In this document: positions 6,438 to 14,483 of the stretch, in pieces
How positions within the stretch are numbered: the stretch's first letter is position 1
How the letters are laid out: every line of letters starts with the position of its first letter
DNA from: CAVPKN01 sp964588495
GTDB taxonomy: Bacteria; Chlamydiota; Chlamydiia; Chlamydiales; JAAKFR01
Length of the DNA stretch: 37,208 nucleotides
Assembly (NCBI GenBank): GCA_964588495.1
Contig: CAZPPS010000017.1
Location: 1 to 37,208, forward strand
Direction of reading: 5' to 3'
The notes under the pieces: generated by a model
What the model was told of the DNA's origin: nothing
Seen by the model: the letters and a program-made list of their open reading frames with translations, nothing else
The model's database searches: none
Position numbers and translations under genes: made by a program

Positions 6438-7289
6438 ATGCGCTTTTCAGCTTTTAAAGAGCTCACACGCTTTGAACAAACATTTTTTGCCCTCCCTTTT
6501 GTTGTGGCAGGGGCTTGCTTAGGATTGCGTATTTCTTTTTTTTCTTTACGTGATTTTTGGATCCTTCCTGCCTTTTTTTTAGCCCGTATTTCTGGAATGG
6601 CCTTTAATCAGCTGATTGATCGAAACATCGACGCCCAAAATCCCCGAACGCAAAGCCGGGCAATCCCGGAAGGAAGAGTTTCAGTTAAACAGGCGCAAAA
6701 AGTGGCATGGGGCAGTTTGGTTCTATTTTTGCTCGTTTGCCTTCAAATCAATAGTTTGACAGCCCTTCTAGCCTGCGCAGCCGCTTTTCTGATCGCCATC
6801 TATTCTTACATGAAAAGAATCCACTTTAGCTGCCATTTTATCCTCGGAGCGATCCATTTTTTAGGGCCAGTCATGGCCTATGGAGCCATCACCGGCACAT
6901 TTTCGTGGGCACCTCTTTTGTTAGGGGCTGCCTCATTTTGTTTGATTGCGGCAAATGACATCATTTATGCCATTCAGGATTATAATTTTGATCAGACAAA
7001 TGGGATCCACAGCCTTCCTGCAAAGTTTGGGATTGATAACGCTTTAGTCATCTCTTCTATTTTGCATGGTTTGTGTGCTTTCATGCTGACAGCTGCTGGA
7101 ATTGCAGCCCGCTTTGGGCTTTCCTATTTTCTTCTGATTCCCGTTGTCATTTTGATTTTTGTCCTTTTTCACAGAAAGCTGCGCGCCCGCAGCGGCATCG
7201 AACTCTTATTTTTTAAGTGCACGGTGGCAGTCTCCTTTTCGACCCTTATTTTTGTTATGAGTAGTGCGGTATGGGACGTTTTGTTGTAG
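6438..7289 (+). CDS. ubiA: UbiA-family prenyltransferase (quinone biosynthesis)
   Basis: This 283-residue integral membrane protein carries both Asp-rich UbiA motifs: N57QLID61RNID65 in the first cytoplasmic loop and ND174IIYAIQD181YNFD185 in the second. These bind Mg-prenyl diphosphate. Around them are about eight hydrophobic helices. UbiA enzymes attach a polyprenyl tail to an aromatic acid. Chlamydiae are thought to make menaquinone by the futalosine route, so this may be the MqnP-type enzyme acting on 1,4-dihydroxy-6-naphthoate; that assignment is inference. The 3' end overlaps ubiX by 19 nt, which supports coupled expression. Confidence 0.92.
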   Translation: MRFSAFKELTRFEQTFFALPFVVAGACLGLRISFFSLRDFWILPAFFLARISGMAFNQLIDRNIDAQNPRTQSRAIPEGRVSVKQAQKVAWGSLVLFLLVCLQINSLTALLACAAAFLIAIYSYMKRIHFSCHFILGAIHFLGPVMAYGAITGTFSWAPLLLGAASFCLIAANDIIYAIQDYNFDQTNGIHSLPAKFGIDNALVISSILHGLCAFMLTAAGIAARFGLSYFLLIPVVILIFVLFHRKLRARSGIELLFFKCTVAVSFSTLIFVMSSAVWDVLL

Positions 7290-7864
7290 GAGTTTCGGGA
7301 GCCTCAGGGGTTATCCTGGCAGTCAAGCTCATCAATGCGCTAGGCGATGCCGGCCACACAATTGAGCTTGTTTTCAGCCAACACGCCCTTTACACAGCGA
7401 CACTTGAGCTTGGCAAAGAGTTCAACACAACCTCGAGATTTGTGTCGCAGCTCAAAGCCGAAATTCAGAATAAAGTTACGGTCCATCAAATCCATGATGT
7501 AGGGTGCGCCATTGCGAGTGGCTCTTATCCTGTCGATGGGATGGTGATTATCCCATGCAGCATGGCAACAGTTGCAGCTGTGGCTGTCGGCCTTGCGGAT
7601 AACGCTCTCAGAAGGGCAGCGGATGTCTCTTTAAAAGAAAAAAGGCCTCTCATATTAGTCCCACGAGAGTCTCCTTTAAGCTCTTTACATCTGGAAAATC
7701 TTTTAAAACTCAGCCAGTTGGGTGCGACAATTGTCCCACCAGCCCCTGCTTGGTATACGGCCCCGCAAACTTTGGACGATGTCGAAAATTTTATCGTGGG
7801 CAAGGTGCTTGAAGCTTTGCGTCTGGATCATAAACTCTACAAACGGTGGAAATGTGACAATTGA
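7271..7864 (+). CDS. ubiX: Flavin prenyltransferase UbiX
   Basis: This 197-residue flavoprotein has VVGVSGASGVILAVKL at the N-terminus (FMN-binding loop), DGMVIIPCSMATVAAVAVG in the middle and LVPRESPLSSLHLENLLKL toward the C-terminus, all typical of UbiX/Pad1. The enzyme prenylates FMN to make prFMN, the cofactor of UbiD-type decarboxylases. It is therefore the natural partner of a UbiD/MqnL decarboxylase encoded elsewhere. The start overlaps the end of ubiA. The downstream ankyrin gene overlaps its 3' end by 11 nt. Confidence 0.95.
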   Translation: MGRFVVGVSGASGVILAVKLINALGDAGHTIELVFSQHALYTATLELGKEFNTTSRFVSQLKAEIQNKVTVHQIHDVGCAIASGSYPVDGMVIIPCSMATVAAVAVGLADNALRRAADVSLKEKRPLILVPRESPLSSLHLENLLKLSQLGATIVPPAPAWYTAPQTLDDVENFIVGKVLEALRLDHKLYKRWKCDN

Positions 7865-8462
7865 ACTTGAAAGTGAAATCGATCGCGTATTTTGTGCATG
7901 TGACGGCTCCGAACCCACTTTTGAAGAAAAATTGGAAAATCTACGCAAGGCTCCCATTGAATCGTTGAATCCACTTCTATTTCATATGATCCGGTCCCGT
8001 TCTTTGCCCCTTCTTACATACTTGATTGAGCTCGGTGCGGACGTCGATTATTCTCAGGATGGCGGTATCACTCCACTCCATTACGCCTGCCAATGTGGGG
8101 GGATTGAAATGGCTCAATTTCTTGTAAAATCGGGGGCTCTTCGGCTGACTCTCTGTGAAAGAGGCTTTGATATCTTAACGTATGCTGTCCTTAGCCTGTC
8201 TCTGCCCATGGTTAAATGGGCATGCAGCCAAGGCTGTGATCCCAATCATAGAAATAGGATGGGAATGAGTGTGCTCCATGCAGCGGTCGGTCAGGCAAAT
8301 CGTGTTGATCGTGAATCTGAAATCTGCGAAATCCTGGAATACTTAATCCAAAAGGGGGCAAGAATTGAGCCTTTCGACAGACTTTTACCTTGGCAGATAG
8401 CAGAGGGGAACAACTTGCATCAGGCTGCCAAGATTCTGCGCTCAATTTCACCCAAAGTTTAG
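7854..8462 (+). CDS. Ankyrin-repeat protein
   Basis: The frame is open from 7722, but an in-frame GTG at 7854 preceded by GGTGG is the better start. It gives 202 residues and an 11-nt overlap with ubiX. Ankyrin units are visible in LLTYLIELGADVDYSQDGG, ITPLHYACQCGGIEMAQFL, the unit ending SQGCDPNHRNRMG, and MSVLHAAVGQA, with a last degenerate unit ending in LPWQIAEGNNLHQAAKIL. There is no signal peptide or membrane helix. Ankyrin proteins mediate protein-protein contacts and are frequent effectors in intracellular bacteria, but a housekeeping role is equally possible given the link to ubiA-ubiX. Confidence 0.8.
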   Translation: MTIELESEIDRVFCACDGSEPTFEEKLENLRKAPIESLNPLLFHMIRSRSLPLLTYLIELGADVDYSQDGGITPLHYACQCGGIEMAQFLVKSGALRLTLCERGFDILTYAVLSLSLPMVKWACSQGCDPNHRNRMGMSVLHAAVGQANRVDRESEICEILEYLIQKGARIEPFDRLLPWQIAEGNNLHQAAKILRSISPKV

Positions 8463-8582
8463 AGAAGGGAAATAGCCATTTTTTGTTGAGTGCGAAGACG
8501 CAAAGTTGACCGAAAAGAATCTGAAATTAATAATAGCTTAATATTTATTGACTATAATTATTTGTAAATTAGGAAGATTTAC

Positions 8583-9974
8583 ATGTCAAAAGCTGCACCA
8601 TTGACCCATACAGAGCCATCTCATTTAGAATTTAATCAACAGGAGGAAGGAAAATTTACTTCGGTATTGGCTCATGTGATCACAGCGATTGCGATTGGAA
8701 TCATTATTGGTGGTTCTGCTGCTACGGGAACCTGGTTTTTGACACATGGTAACGTCATGTGGACGGGGATTGCTGCAGGAGCCGGTTTTGTCATTCCCGG
8801 ATTAGTGAGCTATGTGATCTTTAGGTGTGCCTGTGGAAGAACGGCTTCTATTGACCAGGTGGTTGAATCCAAAAGCGAGGCTGTGGAAGCCAAAGTGGAT
8901 ACGGGTGAATCCAAACTCAGAGCTGATATTAAAGGCACGGTTTATATCCATTCCTTGGTCAGCGGCCCTATCCGAAACGATCACATGTACGAATTTTCCA
9001 AGCGTTTGAAAACAGAAGGGGGGCAACCTATCGAGATCAGGGAAGATGATTTATATATTGAGTTATGTGGTGATTTTGAAAAAACCTTCTTTCTCTCTCC
9101 AGATCTATCCTGTTTTCGCCCTTCAGATAAATCCACAATGACCTATATCTATCTGCCGGCTTGCCTTTTTGCAGATGTTAAAGAAGGGGACGCAGTCCGA
9201 TTTTTGCTGGATGATAAGCTGGTTGAATTGTCTTGTAGACAAGGAACACATCCACTCCCTGAGGCAGCAACCATGACTTTTCAAGATGCGCTCTCCCAGG
9301 TCAAATCTTGTGTACGTATAGATAAACCACAAGCTCTTTGGCTACAGGATATAGCAGAAGAGCCAAAATTTCTGGGCGAGTTGGTTGGACGCAATCTGGT
9401 GAAAATAAATGGAGCTGATTCTGAAATCGCAAGTTTTCAGTTTTATGAAGAAGATCAAAAAAACCATGGAGCCTATCAAAAGCTTCAGGTTCTGGATGAA
9501 GTCAGAAATGACTGTGTATTCAATCTACGGCTTCCAGGCGAACAAAGCGCAGATTCCCGTATGTATGTGAAACTTGATCCTGTCCCTCTTGAAGAGATTG
9601 ATCTTTTTGAATCCAAGGGATTCAATGGGCTCCGTCGATTGTGGATTTTGATTCCCCATAAACCTGAAGCCAACCAATTTCCCGAAAATGCTTCAAGCAT
9701 GACCATAGATGCACGAGATACAAGAGGATCCATGAGATTTACTAAAGAAACCTTCAATCCACAGAAAGGACATCGAGCCACTCTTTACAAGCATGGACAA
9801 CACTTTACTTGCATAGTTTCTGAAAATGCGGATGTAAAGTTATTTTATAACCAATCTAATCTTCTGCAATTGAGCGTCAGCTTATCTAGTTCGCGCTGCG
9901 TTGAATTGGTTTCGGGAACGGGAGGAGCTAGTCTGGTCGGACACGGTCTCGCGTCACACACTGATGTCGGATGA
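8583..9974 (+). CDS. Putative Inc-like membrane protein with large soluble C-terminal region
   Basis: This 463-residue protein is unrecognised beyond its architecture. Two close hydrophobic helices lie at about residues 28-53 (LAHVITAIAIGIIIGGSAAT) and 59-81 (GIAAGAGFVIPGLVSYVIF). They form an Inc-type hairpin, followed by about 380 residues of mixed charged sequence with no catalytic motif I can name. AGGAAG lies 7 nt before the ATG and a TATAAT box is at 8553-8558, so it probably has its own promoter. The 120-nt gap before it also holds a weak GCGAAGACGCAAAG stretch like the foldback repeats. The 3' end overlaps the convergent yitT gene by 21 nt. Confidence 0.7.
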   Translation: MSKAAPLTHTEPSHLEFNQQEEGKFTSVLAHVITAIAIGIIIGGSAATGTWFLTHGNVMWTGIAAGAGFVIPGLVSYVIFRCACGRTASIDQVVESKSEAVEAKVDTGESKLRADIKGTVYIHSLVSGPIRNDHMYEFSKRLKTEGGQPIEIREDDLYIELCGDFEKTFFLSPDLSCFRPSDKSTMTYIYLPACLFADVKEGDAVRFLLDDKLVELSCRQGTHPLPEAATMTFQDALSQVKSCVRIDKPQALWLQDIAEEPKFLGELVGRNLVKINGADSEIASFQFYEEDQKNHGAYQKLQVLDEVRNDCVFNLRLPGEQSADSRMYVKLDPVPLEEIDLFESKGFNGLRRLWILIPHKPEANQFPENASSMTIDARDTRGSMRFTKETFNPQKGHRATLYKHGQHFTCIVSENADVKLFYNQSNLLQLSVSLSSSRCVELVSGTGGASLVGHGLASHTDVG

Positions 9975-10895
9975 TGACTTTGTGGGTTCTTGCGGGGAGA
10001 AGTGGGGGTTGCCGTTTTGGCGGCCGTTGATCACTTCGTGGAGGTTTTCGATAGCGATGAAAGCCTGAGGATCTTCTCTGTGGACGATCTCTTTGAGCTC
10101 AGCTAGCTGGAGGCGTTCTACAACGATGTAGAGAATTTCGCGGGCATCGCCTGAAAACCCCCCTCTGCCATACATCACAGTGAGGCCGATTCCAAGCTCT
10201 TTCATGAGCACATCGCATAGATGTTGCGGCATTTTGGAGATGATCATCACAGATTTTGTGTCTTCTAATCCCACAATCACCATGTCCATCACTTTAGTAG
10301 CGATCACGTAGGTCATGAGAGAAAGGATGGCAGAATGCCAATCGCGGTAAACGACGCCGGCTGCAGCAAAAATAAAAACGTTGGTAAAAAGGATGACCTG
10401 ACCAACGGTAAAGCCCCGTTTACGATTGACGATGATGCCCAAAATTTCGGTGCCGTCGGTTGAGCCGCCATGGCGAATAATCAAGCCAGCTCCTGCCCCC
10501 ACAATAAAGCCTCCGAGGACGATCACTTCGATGGTTTCGCCGTGAAATTCGAGAGGAGCGGTGTTAAACCAGACGGGAATCCAGTAAAAAAGGGCCATAG
10601 CTATCGACAAAAGGCAAACGGCTGTAAACATTTGGATTACAAAATGTCTGCCGATCTGTTTGTAGGCTAAAAAAACAAAGGGGAGGTTGAAAAGGATCAT
10701 AAAATAGGGGAGAAGCCCTTTACCAAAAAGGTAAGAGGCCATGATCGAGACCCCGACAATTCCACCGTCAATCAATTTATTTGGAATTAGGACAGTTTCA
10801 ATGCCTAAAGCTGCCAGAAAGGCGCCAACAATAAACCAAAAAAGTGTTTTGAAATAGTATTTGCCGAAACGAAACTGTGTGTAGGCGGCTTTCAT
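9954..10895 (-). CDS. YitT family membrane protein (DUF161/DUF2179)
   Basis: This 313-residue protein has five or so hydrophobic helices in its first 205 residues, with repeated glycine-rich motifs (GGIVGVSIM, GGFIVGAGAGLIIRHGGSTDGTEIL) typical of the YitT family. A C-terminal cytosolic DUF2179 domain follows (KSVMIISKMPQHLCDVLM, then GLTVMYGRGGFSGDAREIL). The family is widespread and its function is not established; transport has been suggested. The gene ends in overlap with the convergent 8583 gene. Upstream lie tRNA-Asp and tRNA-Val on the same strand. Confidence 0.9.
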   Translation of the reverse strand: MKAAYTQFRFGKYYFKTLFWFIVGAFLAALGIETVLIPNKLIDGGIVGVSIMASYLFGKGLLPYFMILFNLPFVFLAYKQIGRHFVIQMFTAVCLLSIAMALFYWIPVWFNTAPLEFHGETIEVIVLGGFIVGAGAGLIIRHGGSTDGTEILGIIVNRKRGFTVGQVILFTNVFIFAAAGVVYRDWHSAILSLMTYVIATKVMDMVIVGLEDTKSVMIISKMPQHLCDVLMKELGIGLTVMYGRGGFSGDAREILYIVVERLQLAELKEIVHREDPQAFIAIENLHEVINGRQNGNPHFSPQEPTKSSSDISV

Positions 10896-10942
10896 TGAGA
10901 AACCTGATTAAATCGGCAATTCTAAAGTCTTGATGACCTAAA

Positions 10943-10959
10943 GCGCATTGAAAATGCGC
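10943..10959 (-). terminator. Short hairpin at the 3' end of tRNA-Asp
   Basis: GCGCATT (10943-10949) and AATGCGC (10953-10959) form a 7-bp stem with a 3-nt loop that overlaps the last bases of the tRNA-Asp gene. On the minus strand it is followed by TTTAG. It could act in termination or 3' processing of the tRNA transcript. The T-run is short, so confidence is low. Confidence 0.35.
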
Positions 10960-11030
10960 GGGAGACGGGGCTCGAACCCGCAACTTCCGCCGTGACAGGG
11001 CGGTGCTCTAACCAATTGAACTACTCCCGC
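10957..11030 (-). tRNA. tRNA-Asp (GTC)
   Basis: Minus-strand cloverleaf of 74 nt. The acceptor GCGGGAG pairs with CTCCCGC and the discriminator is G, as expected for Asp. The D-loop contains AGTTCAATTGGTTAGAG, the anticodon loop is TGTCACG (anticodon GTC) and the T-arm has GGTTCGAGCCC. CCA is not encoded. Confidence 0.96.
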
Positions 11031-11074
11031 AGATCTTTCAATCTGAGTAACCTCATCTAAGTGAGGAGGTCAGT

Positions 11075-11146
11075 TGGGCGCAACAGGATTTGAACCTATG
11101 ACCACTTGTGTGTAAGACAAGCGCTCTACCACTGAGCTATACGCCC
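11075..11146 (-). tRNA. tRNA-Val (TAC)
   Basis: Minus-strand cloverleaf of 72 nt. The acceptor GGGCGT(A) pairs with (T)GCGCCC, the discriminator is A and the D-arm reads AGCTCAGTGGTAGAGC. The anticodon loop is CTTACAC (anticodon TAC) and the T-arm contains GGTTCAAATCC. CCA is not encoded. It lies 44 nt upstream of tRNA-Asp on the same strand, probably cotranscribed. Confidence 0.96.
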
Positions 11147-11200
11147 TAATCTTAAGAGGCTCAGACAAGCTGTCTCTTCTAAAAAGAGAATCAAGATACT

Positions 11201-12019
11201 TTAAGGCTTCTTTTTGAACAACTCTTTTTGTGCAAGATCGGTGAAATATTTCTCAAATTTCCCCTGCCGGTGCTCCAGCTCTTTTCGATCGGTCAATTCG
11301 TGGACATGTAAGGGGACAGCTGTGACATAACCTTGTCTTAGCCAGGCAATATCACAATCTTCCTCTTCAGCAAGCTCTTCAGGTTTACCGCCAAGCCAAT
11401 AGCTCGGGCCCGATTCGGTATTAATGTGTAAATAAGGATCCTCTGACCAGCGTCCTTTTCCTTGCCGCGTGAGCCTAAAACCTTTCACCTCGTCCTCAAC
11501 ATTGTGAGGGAAATTGACATTCAAAAAACAGCCAGATGGCAAGGGATTGGCAAGAACATATTGGACAAGGGAGGGGGCATATTTTTCAGCAACGTGGTAG
11601 TTGGGCTTTTGTCCATCTTCGCACGAAAAGGCAATTCCAGGAATTCCTCGGAAAATCCCCTCTACACAGGCGCCTACAGTGCCTGAATGGAGCACGTTTC
11701 TGCCCGCATTTGAGCCTGCATTGATTCCGGAGACAATAAAATCAGGCTTCCCTTTCAAAATCACCCGCTCTCCCATTTTGATACAATCTGCGGGCGTTCC
11801 ATCAATAGACCAGGCAGATGTCTCTTCAAATGTGGTCACTTTCTGAATCAGAATAGGCTTGTCCCAAGTGATGGAAACTCCTGTGCCGGAGCGTTCAGTT
11901 GCCGGCGCAATGACATAAAGTTCTGCAAAATTAGCACGCTTCAGAGCATGCCACAGCGCTTTAATTCCCGGGGCATTCACCCCATCATCGTTGGTTATAA
12001 TAATTTTTGGACGGTCCAT
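11201..12019 (-). CDS. surE: 5'/3'-nucleotidase SurE
   Basis: At 272 residues the length is normal for SurE. The metal and catalytic residues are present: IITNDDG (D11, D12), S44 in ATERSGTG, and N100 in IVSGINAGSNAG. SIDGTPADCIKMG and SGTVGACVEG support the call. SurE dephosphorylates nucleoside monophosphates, including 3'-AMP, and may help recycle nucleotides. In Chlamydia I recall surE immediately next to ubiA and ubiX; here an Inc-like gene, yitT and two tRNAs lie between them and surE is on the opposite strand. It is divergent from the 12139 gene. Confidence 0.95.
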   Translation of the reverse strand: MDRPKIIITNDDGVNAPGIKALWHALKRANFAELYVIAPATERSGTGVSITWDKPILIQKVTTFEETSAWSIDGTPADCIKMGERVILKGKPDFIVSGINAGSNAGRNVLHSGTVGACVEGIFRGIPGIAFSCEDGQKPNYHVAEKYAPSLVQYVLANPLPSGCFLNVNFPHNVEDEVKGFRLTRQGKGRWSEDPYLHINTESGPSYWLGGKPEELAEEEDCDIAWLRQGYVTAVPLHVHELTDRKELEHRQGKFEKYFTDLAQKELFKKKP

Positions 12020-12138
12020 AAGCGATCTTTTAAAATTTTTCCCCGCCTATGATAGCTTTCTGTGACATGAAAAACATCTTTTTTCTTAGGACTAAATGCC
12101 TAAAAAAATTATAACACAGAGCAAGCAGTTGGAGGTTT

Positions 12139-12894
12139 ATGCTCAAAAAAATCACATTTTTTTCTTTAAGTGTCATTTTAGGATATCTAACACCTGCATT
12201 TTCCTATTGTTGCAACGATCCGTGCAATCAATTCTACATTGGAATTGAGGGGGGAGTTGCAGGTCCTTTAGAAAAAGCTCATGGTAACAATACCGGTGGC
12301 GCAGGATTTTTTGGAGTGACAGATCATTTAAAAAGAAGATCCTCTGGTCTCATTGGCGCCCGTGCCGGCTATTTTTGGAATCATCGTTTGCGCGCTGATA
12401 TATCGTATTCTTATCTGCCTTCACATCCAAAATGGGTGACGACATTTCCGCCAGGGGTTTCTGTGCCCACCATTTTCCAATCTAAGCTAGAGACTCATTT
12501 GGTTTTGGTAAATCTGTATGGTCACCTCAGCCAGCAGCAGAGGTGCTGCCTTTGCGGTTTCGACCCTTATGCAGGTGCAGGATTAGGGATCGCAGCGAAC
12601 AAATTACGCGATATTAGTGAAGGTAGTTCAATCACTGGTATTTTTTTTGCAAATTTAGAATCGCACATGCAAAAACATTTTGCTGCAAGATTTCAAGTGG
12701 GTGTGATGCGAAAGACTTTTTCCTGCATTGTTTGGGACCTCGCCTTTTCTGCCATTTATTTGGGAAGAATTGCGACAGGCGATTACCGTACACTCTCAAA
12801 CGGCATATCACAGCCTATTGGCAGATATTCCTTCTCCAAAAATTGGACAGGAGCCGTTACGTTGGGAATGAAGGTTTTTTTTAGATCCATATAA
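12139..12894 (+). CDS. Putative outer-membrane beta-barrel protein, paralogue 1
   Basis: The 251-residue protein has a clear Sec signal peptide (residues 1-22, LKKITFFSLSVILGYLTPAF then S-Y) followed by a Cys-rich start of the mature protein (CCNDPC). The rest alternates amphipathic strands and turns (YIGIEGGVAG, IGARAGYFW, LRADISYSY, THLVLVNLYGHL, YAGAGLGIAANKL, AARFQVGVM, WDLAFSAIYLG, WTGAVTLGMKVFF). Together with an aromatic strand near the C-terminus this suggests an 8-stranded surface-antigen barrel. The N-terminal cysteines may form disulfide links, as in chlamydial envelopes. A strong GGAGG ribosome-binding site lies 4-8 nt before ATG. The next gene is a tandem paralogue 17 nt downstream. 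Confidence 0.8.
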   Translation: MLKKITFFSLSVILGYLTPAFSYCCNDPCNQFYIGIEGGVAGPLEKAHGNNTGGAGFFGVTDHLKRRSSGLIGARAGYFWNHRLRADISYSYLPSHPKWVTTFPPGVSVPTIFQSKLETHLVLVNLYGHLSQQQRCCLCGFDPYAGAGLGIAANKLRDISEGSSITGIFFANLESHMQKHFAARFQVGVMRKTFSCIVWDLAFSAIYLGRIATGDYRTLSNGISQPIGRYSFSKNWTGAVTLGMKVFFRSI

Positions 12895-12911
12895 AGGAAA
12901 TTTAAGAAGTT

Positions 12912-13649
12912 ATGCTTAGAAAAATCACTGTTTTTAGCTTGTGCCTGGCTTTGGGATACCTAACCCCTGCTTTTTCCTATTATTGCAACGAGCCCTGCAC
13001 TAAATATTATGTGGGCGTTGATGGGGGAGTTGTGTGGGCTTTGAAAAAGGGGCATGGTAATCGTACGGGAGGACAATTTTTTACTGGGTCTTCCGATCAT
13101 TTAAGAAGGAAGGTTACGGGAATTATTGGGGCAAACGCTGGTTTGTTTTTAAATGATTGTTTTCGAGCCGACATATCTTATGCCTACTCACATTGGCATA
13201 CTAACTGGTTAACTCAATTCCCCGGAGATAGCCCAGACGTATTTCCATCTAAACTAAATACTCAGCTTGTTTTAGCCAATCTGTATGTTCACTTAAATCC
13301 TGAGCTCATTTGCCAGATGGGTGGCTTCAATCCTTATTTTGGTGGGGGTTTGGGGGTGGCCTTCAATAAATTATATGGAATTATAGAACGTTCTACAGAT
13401 GACAATTTTTTTGATTTTGTCCATTCCCACACTCATAAAAACTTAGCAGGCAAGTTTCAGGTAGGTGTCCTGCGTGAGATTTGCAATTGGATCGCTTTAG
13501 ATCTCGCATTTTCTGCCACTTATTTGGGAAAGGTGTCATCGGGTAATCGTCGTACATTTGTAAGCGGAGCGTCACAAAGGATTGGACGTTATTCCTTCAC
13601 AAACAATTGGACAGGGGCCGTTACTCTGGGAGCGAAGTTTTTTTTCTAG
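12912..13649 (+). CDS. Putative outer-membrane beta-barrel protein, paralogue 2
   Basis: This 245-residue protein resembles the preceding gene along its whole length: signal peptide (residues 1-22, ending GYLTPAFS), Cys pair in YYCNEPC, YYVGVDGGVVW, LRRKVTGIIGANAGLF, FRADISYAY, NTQLVLANLYVHL, FNPYFGGGLGVAFNKLYG, GKFQVGVLREI and a C-terminal NWTGAVTLGAKFFF. The terminal Phe fits the Bam signal of outer-membrane barrels. Compared with paralogue 1 it lacks one of the two adjacent N-terminal cysteines. The 3' end overlaps the convergent ttcA-like gene by 29 nt. It probably arose by tandem duplication with considerable divergence. Confidence 0.8.
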   Translation: MLRKITVFSLCLALGYLTPAFSYYCNEPCTKYYVGVDGGVVWALKKGHGNRTGGQFFTGSSDHLRRKVTGIIGANAGLFLNDCFRADISYAYSHWHTNWLTQFPGDSPDVFPSKLNTQLVLANLYVHLNPELICQMGGFNPYFGGGLGVAFNKLYGIIERSTDDNFFDFVHSHTHKNLAGKFQVGVLREICNWIALDLAFSATYLGKVSSGNRRTFVSGASQRIGRYSFTNNWTGAVTLGAKFFF

Positions 13650-14391
13650 CCTTATCAGAACCGTAAATAAGGCCTGCTTGGGCCACATTTGTCCGGGCGT
13701 TTGGAAAAAGAGTTTCGATTTCCTGTAAGAGCTGCTCCACTTTTTTGCGCATCGAATGTGCCCCCACAGGACACTGACAGGTGATTCTTGCAAAGCCCTT
13801 ATCCTTGGCAAAATGGATGATTTCAGCCTCTGAGACAAAAATGAGGGGACGGATGATGGTGACGCCATAATCCACCATTTCGAGTTTGGGCAAATTTCCG
13901 GCAAATTCCCCTTTGTGGAGTAGGTTTAAAAGAACAGTTTGCGCGTGATCGTCTTGAGTGTGGCCGAAAGCGACTGTATTGGCTCCAGCGTTTTTTGCTG
14001 CATCAAAAATGAGACTCCGCCTTTCCCGTGAGCAGGAATAGCATTGGAGTGTTTCCAGTTTTTGAGTGGAGGTGCGGATGATCAAAGGGATCTCAAGGGC
14101 ATCGCAAATGCCCCTCAAAAAGCCTTCCTGGATCGAAGCGCCGCAGGAAAAGCTTCCGCCGACGTTGATGGCGATTAATTCAAGATTGGGAAAGCCCCGT
14201 CCCAAAATCGCTTTGAGCATAAATAGAAGAGTGAGGCTATCTTTGCCGCCGCTCAATGCGATGGCAAGCCTAGAAGTCCCTTCCAGCATTTCATACTCGT
14301 GCAAGGCTTTTCGGATCATACTCTCAATTTTTTTGCCCCGCTGATTCCACGGGGGGAGGGCTAAGGGTAGGGAAATGTCTAACATAGCCAA
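13621..14391 (-). CDS. ttcA: TtcA-type PP-loop tRNA thiolation protein
   Basis: The 256-residue protein has the PP-loop SGGKDS at residues 47-52, a CYSC motif (C117, C120), GHTQDD at 143-148 and a third cysteine pair in CQCPVG (C205, C207). This pattern (P-loop plus C-x-x-C and a downstream Cys binding a 4Fe-4S cluster) matches TtcA, which makes 2-thiocytidine at tRNA position 32. TilS was considered, but it lacks this Cys pattern. The N-terminus MAMLDIS offers two starts (14391 or 14385). It is convergent with the barrel genes, overlapping by 29 nt. Confidence 0.85.
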   Translation of the reverse strand: MAMLDISLPLALPPWNQRGKKIESMIRKALHEYEMLEGTSRLAIALSGGKDSLTLLFMLKAILGRGFPNLELIAINVGGSFSCGASIQEGFLRGICDALEIPLIIRTSTQKLETLQCYSCSRERRSLIFDAAKNAGANTVAFGHTQDDHAQTVLLNLLHKGEFAGNLPKLEMVDYGVTIIRPLIFVSEAEIIHFAKDKGFARITCQCPVGAHSMRKKVEQLLQEIETLFPNARTNVAQAGLIYGSDKARKKTSLPE

Positions 14392-14483
14392 AAAGTATAG
14401 CTGGCCAAATAGAATTGGACAACTTTCGTGATCTTGGGATAAAATTTCGCCTCCATCTATGATGTATTTTGAGGTTTACGGTT

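Noticed and set aside
7722..7853. Longer ankyrin protein starting at ATG 7722
   Set aside because: The extra 44 codons lie wholly inside ubiX and read as an out-of-frame shadow; GTG 7854 with GGTGG is better placed.
13621..14391. TilS (tRNA-Ile lysidine synthetase) for the PP-loop gene
   Set aside because: The CYSC and CQC cysteines and the TtcA-like length and motif order fit TtcA better.
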